In this document: in pieces, positions 14,763 to 22,003 of the stretch | Layout of the letters: every line of letters begins with the position of its first letter | Numbering within the stretch: the first letter of the stretch is position 1 | Assembly (NCBI GenBank): GCA_937902395.1 | Contig: CALGTV010000087.1 | Span: 1-34,239 of the forward strand | Source: an uncultured Ruminococcus sp. | GTDB taxonomy: Bacteria > Bacillota > Clostridia > Oscillospirales > Ruminococcaceae | Length of the DNA: 34,239 bases | Reading direction: 5' to 3' | Position numbers and translations under genes: made by a program | The notes under the pieces: model-generated | What the model was told of the DNA's origin: nothing | The model's input: the letters and a program-made list of their open reading frames with translations, nothing else | Database searches by the model: none

Positions 14763-15173
14763 ATGGCAAAGACATTTTATCTTGAAATAATCACCTCCAA
14801 CCGCATATTTTTTCAGGGCGACTGCGAGCATCTCGTAATAACCGCCATAGACGGACATATGGGAATACTTGCAGGCCATGAGCCCCTTGTAACATCTCTT
14901 CCCACAGGAGAGCTGAAATATATGGTTGAGGGCGAATGGAAATATGCCGCCATATCCGAGGGATTTATAGAAGTATTGCCCGACAGAGCCGTAATTCTTG
15001 CGGATTCCTGCGAGCTTCCCGAAGAAATCGACATAAAGCGAGCCGAGGAAGCAAGGGAGCGAGCACAGGAAATGCTCCGACAGCAGCAGAGTATCCGCGA
15101 ATATTACGAAACACAAGCGGCACTTAACCGCGCCATGAACAGACTTAAAATATCCCAGAAGCATTTTAAGTAA
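14763..15173 (+). CDS. atpC: F-type ATP synthase subunit epsilon
   Basis: A 136-residue subunit with an N-terminal beta-barrel (Y-L-E-I-I-T-S near 6-12, G-H-M-G-I-L-A-G-H-E-P-L near 31-42) and a C-terminal two-helix arm rich in Glu, Arg and Gln (about 88-136). It couples the gamma shaft to the c ring and can inhibit hydrolysis. It starts two bases after atpD and closes the operon. No strong terminator follows, only weak AT-rich dyads before the secD promoter. Confidence 0.93.
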   Translation: MAKTFYLEIITSNRIFFQGDCEHLVITAIDGHMGILAGHEPLVTSLPTGELKYMVEGEWKYAAISEGFIEVLPDRAVILADSCELPEEIDIKRAEEARERAQEMLRQQQSIREYYETQAALNRAMNRLKISQKHFK

Positions 15174-15253
15174 TTTATAATGTTGTTATAACCAAAAATA
15201 CAGTACTGAAATTGTGCAATATTTCAAAATATGCGCATTTGTATTGTATATAC

Positions 15254-15282
15254 TTGACTTTTACTGTGAAATATTGTAAAAT
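15254..15282 (+). promoter_or_regulatory. Promoter of secD-secF
   Basis: TTGACT 15254-15259, 17-bp spacer, TAAAAT 15277-15282. A short GGGAAA/TTTCCC dyad at 15311-15324 lies just before the ribosome binding site AGGAGG (15329-15334). Confidence 0.65.
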
Positions 15283-15342
15283 AATAGTAATTGTCACAGA
15301 CAAAAATCAAGGGAAATTTTTCCCGAACAGGAGGCAAAAGAC

Positions 15343-16752
15343 GTGAAAAAGATTCACAAATCCACTTTCTTCATTGTCGTTGCTTTTATTGCGTTGTTCG
15401 CAGTCTCCACAATCACAGGATTCGATTACTTCTACGGCGATAACAAGACTACCGTCGTAAAGGGCGTTGACGATATCCGTCTCGGTATTGATATACAGGG
15501 CGGCGTTGACGTTACATTCGCTCCTGCTGACGGCTATGACGCTACCGACGACCAGCTTGACGCTGCTACTGAGATTATCAAAACTCGTCTCAGCACACTC
15601 GGTATCAACGACAATGAAATTTACAGCGACCCAAAATCAGACCGTATTATCGTGCGTTTTCCATGGCAGGCAGGCGAAAGCGAATATGACGCAGAAGCCG
15701 CTGTTAAGGAGCTTGGCGAAATGGCTGAGCTTACTTTCCGCCGCGGAAGCGACTACGACACCGACGAGGAGGGAAATGTAACTCCCACAGGTGAAATCGT
15801 TCTTACAGGTGCCGATATCGCAAACGCTGATTATGGCTATTTCCCCGATGATAACGGCAGCTATGAATGGCTGGTAACTCTTACCCTCAACTCAACAGGC
15901 AAGGACGCTTTCGCAGCTGCTACTGCTGAGCTTGCAGGCACAGGTACTCCCATTTCTATCTGGATGGATAACACCATGATTTCTGCTCCCTCTGTAAGCA
16001 ACGCTATTACAGGCGGTGAAGCTCAGATTACAGGTAATTTCGACGAAAATTCTTCCAAGAAGCTTGCAAACCAGATTAATTCAGGCGCACTTCCTTTCAA
16101 AATGGAGACAACAAGCTTCAAGACAATCTCATCAACTATGGGTGAGGGCGCTCTCGACGCTATTATCCTTGCCGCATTCATCGCACTTGCTTTCATCGCA
16201 GTGTATATGATTGTACTCTATAAGGTACCCGGCGTTGTAGCTGTAATTGGTATCATCGGACAGATTGCCGCAACTCTTGCAGCTGTAACAGGCTGGTTCG
16301 GATTCATGCCCGGTTCAACTCTTACAATCCCCGGTATTGCAGGTATTATCCTTGCTGTAGGTATGGGTGTTGACGCTAACATCATCACAGGTGAGCGTAT
16401 CAAGGAGGAAATCCGTTCAGGAAAGTCTCTGGAATCCGCTATCCGTGTAGCATACAAGCGTGCATTCTCCGCTATCCTTGATGGTAACATCACAAACGTT
16501 CTTATCGCAATTATCCTTATGGGTGCTTTCGGAGTTCCTACAAGCTTCTTCTCAAAGATTCTCAACAAAACAATATTCTTCATGTTCGGTGCAACAACTG
16601 AGGGTGTTGTATACTCCTTCGGCTTCACACTCCTTGTAGGTGTTGTATGTAACTTTATCTTCGGCGTATTCGCTTCAAGAATCATGGTTACATCACTTTC
16701 CAAGTTCAAGGGTCTCCAGAACAGAAAGCTTTATGGAGGTGATGTCAAGTGA
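15343..16752 (+). CDS. secD: Protein translocase subunit SecD
   Basis: A 469-residue RND-type membrane protein that uses the proton gradient to assist SecYEG-dependent export. The GTG start lies eight bases after AGGAGG. N-terminal membrane segment 9-27, then R-L-G-I-D-I-Q-G-G-V-D-V near 46-57, the SecD signature. A large extracytoplasmic P1 region follows, then five membrane segments from about 270, with V-G-M-G-V-D-A-N-I-I-T-G-E-R in the fourth or fifth, typical of SecD. It is separate from secF, as in many clostridia, and overlaps it by four bases. Confidence 0.93.
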   Translation: MKKIHKSTFFIVVAFIALFAVSTITGFDYFYGDNKTTVVKGVDDIRLGIDIQGGVDVTFAPADGYDATDDQLDAATEIIKTRLSTLGINDNEIYSDPKSDRIIVRFPWQAGESEYDAEAAVKELGEMAELTFRRGSDYDTDEEGNVTPTGEIVLTGADIANADYGYFPDDNGSYEWLVTLTLNSTGKDAFAAATAELAGTGTPISIWMDNTMISAPSVSNAITGGEAQITGNFDENSSKKLANQINSGALPFKMETTSFKTISSTMGEGALDAIILAAFIALAFIAVYMIVLYKVPGVVAVIGIIGQIAATLAAVTGWFGFMPGSTLTIPGIAGIILAVGMGVDANIITGERIKEEIRSGKSLESAIRVAYKRAFSAILDGNITNVLIAIILMGAFGVPTSFFSKILNKTIFFMFGATTEGVVYSFGFTLLVGVVCNFIFGVFASRIMVTSLSKFKGLQNRKLYGGDVK

Positions 16753-17717
16753 GTAAGAATAATAAAAAGACAGTAGCTGCAGCTGCTCCTGATTGCAAAA
16801 TCTACAATTTCTGCGGAAAGAAAAGAATGATTCTTGCAATCGTTATATGCGTTGTTGTTGCTCTCCTTGCAGGCATCCTCATCAGAGGCGTTGACCTTGC
16901 TATTGAGTTCAAGGGCGGTACAATGCTCACATACTCATACGAGGGTGACCTCGATACAAACGGCGTAAAATCAGCCACTGAGGAGATTGTAAAAACTCCT
17001 GTAAATATCCGTACAGGCGAAAGCCTTGAGGGTAACGGTCATCAGATAACACTCTCCTTTACATCAGATGAAGGACTTAATGCAGACAAGCAGTATGAGC
17101 TTACAAATGCTCTTAACGCAAAGTATCCCGACAATAAGCTTGCGCTTTTCGATTCAAACGACGTAAGCCCTGCTTCAGGACGCGAATTTCTGCTGAAATG
17201 TCTGCTTGCAATGGTTGTTGCAGCTGTACTCATCATCATCTACATCGCTATCCGATTCCAGAAAATCGGCGGCTGGTCTGCAGGTGTATGCTCAATATTC
17301 GCACTTTGCCACGACCTTATGGCTGCACTTGCTGCTTCAATCCTTTTCGGATTTGAGTTCAATGCAAATATCGTTGCGGTAATTCTTACAATTCTCGGTT
17401 ATTCTATCAATAACACAATCGTTATCTATGACAGAATCAGAGAGAACAAGACACTTTATCCCAACGCTACACTGAATGAGCTTATCAACATGGGATGTTC
17501 ACAGTCTCTTACACGTTCAATCAGAACATCTATTACAACAATCGGTACAATGGTTATTGTATCAATCGTTGTATTTGTAAGCGGCTATACATCACTGCTC
17601 AGCTTCTCAGTTCCGCTTATCTTTGGTCTTATTTCAGGTACTTACTCATCACTCTTCGTTGCACCTGTAACATGGTCATGGCTGATGAATAAGAAAGCTG
17701 CTAAGAATTCCAAGTAA
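16749..17717 (+). CDS. secF: Protein translocase subunit SecF
   Basis: A 322-residue partner of SecD. The GTG start overlaps the SecD stop. GGAGGTGAT (16735-16743), an exceptionally full match to the 16S anti-SD, lies five bases upstream. Membrane segment 27-47 is followed by the SecF signature I-E-F-K-G-G-T-M near 52-59. Five more membrane segments carry L-G-Y-S-I-N-N-T-I-V-I-Y-D-R-I-R-E-N, the usual SecF block. A lysine-rich C-terminus (N-K-K-A-A-K-N-S-K) follows. No clear terminator is seen before the hairpin element at 17790, whose first stem plus short T run could serve. Confidence 0.93.
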   Translation: MSKNNKKTVAAAAPDCKIYNFCGKKRMILAIVICVVVALLAGILIRGVDLAIEFKGGTMLTYSYEGDLDTNGVKSATEEIVKTPVNIRTGESLEGNGHQITLSFTSDEGLNADKQYELTNALNAKYPDNKLALFDSNDVSPASGREFLLKCLLAMVVAAVLIIIYIAIRFQKIGGWSAGVCSIFALCHDLMAALAASILFGFEFNANIVAVILTILGYSINNTIVIYDRIRENKTLYPNATLNELINMGCSQSLTRSIRTSITTIGTMVIVSIVVFVSGYTSLLSFSVPLIFGLISGTYSSLFVAPVTWSWLMNKKAAKNSK

Positions 17718-17789
17718 ACTTAAAGGCAATCATCAAGAGTTAGGAATCATTATGGTTTCTATCTGAGTTTGTTAAAAACAGCACTTTTT

Positions 17790-17951
17790 AGGGGACGCTC
17801 TCACTTGCAGAGCGTCCCCTCTTTTCAAACAGTCCTATGGACTGTTTGAAAATTCCCCCCTTGCAGAGCGCTTGAACGCTATGTGGGACGCTGTCCCACA
17901 CCCTGCCAGAGACTCTGTCTCTGGACTCTGCTAAAGGGCTTCGCCCTTTAG
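17790..17951 (-). repeat. Compound palindromic element, right copy (inverted)
   Basis: Reverse-oriented copy of the element at 1-226. Hairpins on the + strand: 17790-17801/17809-17820 (12-bp arms, 7-base loop), 17822-17835/17839-17852 (14-bp arms, loop TAT), 17867-17870/17877-17880, 17882-17900 (8-bp arms), 17906-17924 (8-bp arms) and 17931-17951 (9-bp arms, loop TTC). On the other strand the last has GCGAAGC at its tip. Compared with the left copy it lacks the nested stems inside the 12-bp arm and the 66-82 hairpin. It fills the gap between secF and the promoter at 17972. No gene is seen in 17718-18056. Confidence 0.85.
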
Positions 17952-17971
17952 AATCCCAATCTAAAATCTTA

Positions 17972-18000
17972 TTGACATAATCTCACATATATGCTATAAT
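17972..18000 (+). promoter_or_regulatory. Promoter of the wall-polymer / ABC exporter operon
   Basis: TTGACA 17972-17977, 17-bp spacer, TATAAT 17995-18000, with an extended -10 TG at 17992-17993. It begins only 20 bases beyond the hairpin element. Confidence 0.9.
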
Positions 18001-18056
18001 ATTGAAGATAATAAGGATATAAACTGTATGTAACACTTCGAGGAAAGGATATTAAT

Positions 18057-19763
18057 ATGCCTGAAATAATCAATAAATTGAGAGATAATATTTTCAGACG
18101 CTTTATCGCCCATGATTACGCTATGGCTATGCAGCTCGATACAGAGCGTAATAAGGTAATCTGCTGTGACTTCATCGTTGAAGCCGATACCTCCCCACAG
18201 GACGAATTTGAGCTTTTTAAATATCTCTACAAAAACGGCAGAAAAAACTTTGAGCCTTACTATATAATCAATGAAAAATGTGCCGCATATGCTGAAATAA
18301 AGGCTGAATACGGTAATAATATAATCGAGTATTCCCCCGAAAAAATCGTGGAATTTGCAAATACTCTCAAAGAGCTTTTCAAAACAACAAAGTATATCTG
18401 CGGCGGATTTCAGGTGCTTCACTCTCTCCGCCTCGGAATAACAGAAGCTGTAAAAAGAAGCCCTTATGTGTACTCAATCTTCACTCAGCACGGTATTACT
18501 TTTTTCAAGGACGATTTCATTTCTCAGGCTTCATACAGCTCTTTCCTCTTTGATAAGCTTATGATAAGCAACGATTTCGAGAAAGAAATCTTTATTAATC
18601 GCGGCTGTTATGCAGAGGAAAATCTCATAAAGAACGGACTTTTCCGCTGGGATTTGCTCAGCGCTGACAATGCAGAATCGGAAAAATCTATATTTATATA
18701 CTTCACTCACAGAAGATATCTGAAAAATATCGAGGAATCTGAGCTTAAAAATACCGTTTATGTGAAAACTATTCTGGGACTTCTTGAAAATCCCCGATTC
18801 AAAAAATTTGTGGAGGATAACGGCTATACCCTTAAAATCGCTCTCCACCACAGCGTATTGCAGGCTTGCGGAAGCGGTCTTTTAAAGGGAGTGAAAATTC
18901 TGGAGGATGATGAAATAGCCGACGCTAAAAAGAAATCTGCTATACTCATCACCGATTATTCTTCCATGTGCTTTGAAATGTGGTTTCAGCACAAACCCTC
19001 AATATTCCTCAATATCCCCGACGGCGAGGACTGCATAAAATACGGTCACAAAACCGACCTTGCAGACCCTTACGGTCCGAAAAGAGAGTATATCTTCAAC
19101 ATTGTCAACTCTGTTGAGGAATGTATGGATAAGCTGGAGGATTACCACAATACAGGCTACAAGCTGAAACCCGATGAAAAGGCTAAGCGCGACGCTTTCT
19201 TCTATCACAACGGGGATTTCTGCAAGCGTTTTTACGAATATCTCATATCTATGAAAAAGAGCGTGAAAAAGCTTTATCAGATGCCTGTAAATACTACTGT
19301 AAGCCTTGCAAGATATCCCGAAGTTGAAATATTGGGCATTGAAATGCCAACAGCTGAGGGACGCTGGATTGTCCGCAAAAAAGCATTTCTCCGCTTTTTC
19401 GTGCCCAAGTGGGATAATGGCCTTGCGGTACAGCTTTACTATGAGCCCTTTTTCCTTGGCAAACAGAATAAAATCAGCGTAAAAGTTCTTGCAAACGGAA
19501 ATAATGTCTGTGAAAAAGTTATTACTGAGCAGAAAAACGGTCATATCTCTTTTGATATTCCCAAGGAGTATATCGGTTCTGACGGAAAAATCGAAATAGG
19601 ATTTAGAATCTCGGGAGTCTATCCCCATGACCAGCTTGATGAAAATGCTTTAAATGATAAAAGATATCTGTCTCTCAGACTTAAAGATATGGATATTTAC
19701 GAAAAATCAGAGAAATCCGCAGATACGATAACGAATCTCCGTACTGCCCGTGAATCTGAATAG
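18057..19763 (+). CDS. CDP-glycerol glycerophosphotransferase family protein (TagB/TagF-like)
   Basis: A 568-residue protein. Residues about 60-410 match the Glyphos_transf GT-B domain that adds glycerol- or ribitol-phosphate units in teichoic acid-type polymers. T-Q-H-G-I-T-F-F-K at 143-151 corresponds to the H-G-x-x-x-K acceptor/catalytic motif, and I-L-I-T-D-Y-S-S-M-C-F-E at 296-307 to the T-D-Y-S-S donor site. No membrane segment is seen; these enzymes are peripheral. Residues about 420-568 form a separate beta-rich domain with no name I can give. GAGGAAAGGAT precedes the ATG. It shares an operon with an ABC exporter, as in teichoic acid loci. The polymer could also be a phosphoglycerol-decorated glycan. 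Confidence 0.85.
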   Translation: MPEIINKLRDNIFRRFIAHDYAMAMQLDTERNKVICCDFIVEADTSPQDEFELFKYLYKNGRKNFEPYYIINEKCAAYAEIKAEYGNNIIEYSPEKIVEFANTLKELFKTTKYICGGFQVLHSLRLGITEAVKRSPYVYSIFTQHGITFFKDDFISQASYSSFLFDKLMISNDFEKEIFINRGCYAEENLIKNGLFRWDLLSADNAESEKSIFIYFTHRRYLKNIEESELKNTVYVKTILGLLENPRFKKFVEDNGYTLKIALHHSVLQACGSGLLKGVKILEDDEIADAKKKSAILITDYSSMCFEMWFQHKPSIFLNIPDGEDCIKYGHKTDLADPYGPKREYIFNIVNSVEECMDKLEDYHNTGYKLKPDEKAKRDAFFYHNGDFCKRFYEYLISMKKSVKKLYQMPVNTTVSLARYPEVEILGIEMPTAEGRWIVRKKAFLRFFVPKWDNGLAVQLYYEPFFLGKQNKISVKVLANGNNVCEKVITEQKNGHISFDIPKEYIGSDGKIEIGFRISGVYPHDQLDENALNDKRYLSLRLKDMDIYEKSEKSADTITNLRTARESE

Positions 19764-19784
19764 GACAGCGTAAGGAGTGTGTAA

Positions 19785-20573
19785 ATGGTTGAAAATATAA
19801 AAGCTCAGATACACCAGATTAAAAAATATCAGTTTTTGTTTTCCGAGCTTGTAAAACGCGATTTCAAGAAAAAGTACAAGCGTACCGTTCTTGGCATGGT
19901 GTGGAGTATACTTTCTCCACTCATGCAGCTTGCGGTTATGGCTGTAGTGTTTACAAAATTTTTCGGACGCAACACAGAGCATTATATCATATATCTCTTT
20001 TCCGGAAACCTCATTTTCTCATTCTTCAAGGATGCTACAAACGGCGGAATGCACGCACTTATGCAGAATGCCAATATAATCAAGAATATTAACGTCCCGA
20101 AATATCTGTTTATGGTATCAAAGGAAGTTTCAGCCTGTATAAACTTCGGTCTTACGCTGATAATTTATTTTCTGTTTGTGGCAGTTGACGGAATACCATT
20201 CTCGCTGAAATTCTTTACACTGCTTTACCCCATTGCCTGCCTTGTTATTTTCAATATCGGTATGGGCTTTATTCTTTCAGCGATGTTCGTGGTTTTCAAG
20301 GATATCCAGTACCTTTATGAGATTTTCACACAGCTTCTGATGTATGTCTCTGCAATATTCTATACCACAGACATCTATCCGCCTAAAATACAGCTGGTAT
20401 TCTTCCTTAACCCTGTATACAACTATATCGCCTATTTCCGAAGCGTTGTGATAAATGGAGTTATTCCGCCTTTATGGCATCACGGACTTTGTCTCGGATA
20501 CGCGCTGGCTGTACTTATTGCAGGTATGGTCATTTACAAGAAAAATAACTACAAGTTTATGTATTATATCTGA
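19785..20573 (+). CDS. ABC-2 type polysaccharide/polyol-phosphate exporter, permease
   Basis: A 262-residue membrane protein of the TagG/Wzm family, moving a lipid-linked polymer out across the membrane. The N-terminal amphipathic region has K-K-Y-K-R-T-V-L-G-M-V-W-S-I-L-S-P, the family signature near 29-45. About six membrane segments follow, with the conserved F-Y-T-T-D-I-Y-P and L-N-P-V-Y-N-Y-I blocks in the last third. It lies 21 bases after the TagF-like gene and 12 before its ATPase. The cargo is inferred from the neighbour; the glycan of the 924-8552 operon, which lacks an exporter, is an alternative. Confidence 0.9.
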   Translation: MVENIKAQIHQIKKYQFLFSELVKRDFKKKYKRTVLGMVWSILSPLMQLAVMAVVFTKFFGRNTEHYIIYLFSGNLIFSFFKDATNGGMHALMQNANIIKNINVPKYLFMVSKEVSACINFGLTLIIYFLFVAVDGIPFSLKFFTLLYPIACLVIFNIGMGFILSAMFVVFKDIQYLYEIFTQLLMYVSAIFYTTDIYPPKIQLVFFLNPVYNYIAYFRSVVINGVIPPLWHHGLCLGYALAVLIAGMVIYKKNNYKFMYYI

Positions 20574-20585
20574 TACGGAGGATTT

Positions 20586-21323
20586 ATGAAAACAATTGAA
20601 TTGAATAACATCTCCGTATCCTATATTACAGGAGATTTTGCCAATACAGGTCTTAAAGATATATTAATTCAGAAGTTAAAAGGCACATACGTCAAAAAAG
20701 AATTTATGGCTTTGAATAATATAACCTTTTCTCTTGACAAAGGTGAGCTTCTGGGAATTATCGGCACTAACGGTGCAGGTAAATCTACGCTGTGCAAGGT
20801 GATTTCGGGTATTATGCGCCCAACCGAGGGCACAATGGCTGTACGCGGAAGTATTGCTTCACTTCTTGAACTTGGTACAGGCTTTGACGGCGACCTCACT
20901 GTTAAGGAAAATGCCTTTCTCCGCGGTGCACTGCTGGGATATACCCGCGATTTTATGAACAAAACCTATGACAGTATAATTGAATTTGCTGAGCTTAAAG
21001 AGTTCGAGGACAGAAAATTCAGTCATCTTTCTTCGGGTATGAAATCGAGACTTGCTTTCTCTATTGCCTGCCTTGTAAATCCCGAAATACTCATACTTGA
21101 TGAAGTGCTTTCCGTTGGTGACGGCGCTTTCCGCAAAAAGAGCGAGGCAAAAATGCAGGAAGTCATCGGCGGCGGTGCTACGACTATTCTTGTTTCTCAC
21201 AGCCTTGCGCAGATAAGACGTATGGCAACTAAGGTGCTGTGGATTGAAAAGGGTAAACAGATTGACTTTGGCGATACAACGGAAATCTGCGATAAATACG
21301 AGGAATTTATAAAAAAGAAGTAG
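20586..21323 (+). CDS. ABC-type polysaccharide/polyol-phosphate exporter, ATPase
   Basis: A 245-residue ATP-binding subunit of the TagH/Wzt family. Walker A G-T-N-G-A-G-K-S-T at 60-68, signature L-S-S-G-M at 148-152, Walker B/D-loop L-D-E-V-L-S-V-G-D at 171-179, and the switch histidine in V-S-H-S. L-E-L-G-T-G-F-D near 94-101 is typical of O-antigen/teichoic acid exporters. It ends soon after the nucleotide-binding domain, so it lacks the C-terminal carbohydrate-binding domain of long Wzt and the extracellular extension of Bacillus TagH. GGAGG precedes the ATG. Confidence 0.92.
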   Translation: MKTIELNNISVSYITGDFANTGLKDILIQKLKGTYVKKEFMALNNITFSLDKGELLGIIGTNGAGKSTLCKVISGIMRPTEGTMAVRGSIASLLELGTGFDGDLTVKENAFLRGALLGYTRDFMNKTYDSIIEFAELKEFEDRKFSHLSSGMKSRLAFSIACLVNPEILILDEVLSVGDGAFRKKSEAKMQEVIGGGATTILVSHSLAQIRRMATKVLWIEKGKQIDFGDTTEICDKYEEFIKKK

Positions 21324-21330
21324 GTGTGAA

Positions 21331-21591
21331 ATGGAAATCAAGAAAAAATTTCAGTGTAAATGCTGCGGATATTTTACTCTCGGTGAGGAGGGCAGCTATG
21401 ACATATGTCCTGTGTGCTTCTGGGAGGACGATGAGGCTATGTACCGCGATCCCGATATGACAGGGGGAGCAAACAAGATATCTCTGACGGAAGCAAAAGA
21501 AAATTATAAAAATTTCGGTGCTTGCATGGAGGAATTTCTTCCCTTTGTCCGTGAACCTCTTGAAGAAGAAAAAACAGAGTCAGAATTATAA
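21331..21591 (+). CDS. CPCC family cysteine-rich protein
   Basis: An 86-residue protein with two Cys pairs, C-K-C-C-G-Y-F-T-L at 9-17 and Y-D-I-C-P-V-C-F-W-E-D-D at 23-34, then G-G-A-N-K-I-S-L and N-Y-x-x-F-G-A. This is the pattern of the CPCC (Cys_rich_CPCC) family, here with Lys instead of Pro in the first pair. It probably binds one zinc. The function of the family is unknown to me. It starts eight bases after the exporter ATPase with only a weak GGTG site, and a terminator follows, so it is the last gene of that operon. Confidence 0.85.
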   Translation: MEIKKKFQCKCCGYFTLGEEGSYDICPVCFWEDDEAMYRDPDMTGGANKISLTEAKENYKNFGACMEEFLPFVREPLEEEKTESEL

Positions 21592-21600
21592 TATTACATG

Positions 21601-21625
21601 GCTGGGGTTCGCTCCAGCTTTTTTT
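21601..21625 (+). terminator. Intrinsic terminator after the exporter operon
   Basis: Seven-pair stem 21601-21607/21612-21618 (one G-U) closed by a TTCG tetraloop, followed directly by seven T. Confidence 0.85.
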
Positions 21626-21748
21626 ATTTTTATACATCTTTTTTATCACTTCCTTTCTGTGAAATCTGTGTGTGAAAAATCTGCCCGAAAAATAAAACCC
21701 CCTCCATATATAGTCTGAAATGAGCCTTTTTCCAACGGAAAAACATTG

Positions 21749-21831
21749 ATTATTGAAAAATAATTTTTATTTTCTACTTTTTCAATAATTATCAACAGCT
21801 ATTTTTATGCATGTATAATAAAAATAGCTGT
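21749..21831. repeat. Two adjacent AT-rich perfect inverted repeats
   Basis: Arms 21749-21760/21778-21789 (12 bp, core ATTATTGAAAAA) and 21795-21806/21820-21831 (12 bp, core ACAGCTATTTTT), separated by five bases. They lie in a 412-base AT-rich gap that otherwise holds only the terminator at 21601 and the promoter at 21931. They may be weak bidirectional terminators, protein-binding sites or a remnant of a mobile element. Confidence 0.7.
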
Positions 21832-21930
21832 AATATATTTTACCAGTTTGTGTTATATATTTTTATTGTTAATCTGCAATTTTGTGAATCCGTTTATGTC
21901 GTGATTTGCATGAAAACTTAGTGAAATTTA

Positions 21931-21959
21931 TTGCAATTACAACCGGAATATGATATAAT
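21931..21959 (+). promoter_or_regulatory. Promoter of the LRR surface protein pair
   Basis: TTGCAA 21931-21936, 17-bp spacer, TATAAT 21954-21959 with an extended -10 TG at 21951-21952. The ATG of the first LRR gene is 45 bases further, after AACGAGGGAAA. Confidence 0.75.
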
Positions 21960-22003
21960 AATTATAAAAAAGAGCGTTTATTTACGCTGAAACGAGGGAA
22001 AAC

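Noticed and set aside
18999..19628. 209-codon antisense frame within the TagF-like gene
   Set aside because: Shadow of a well-supported gene; no ribosome binding site or recognisable family.
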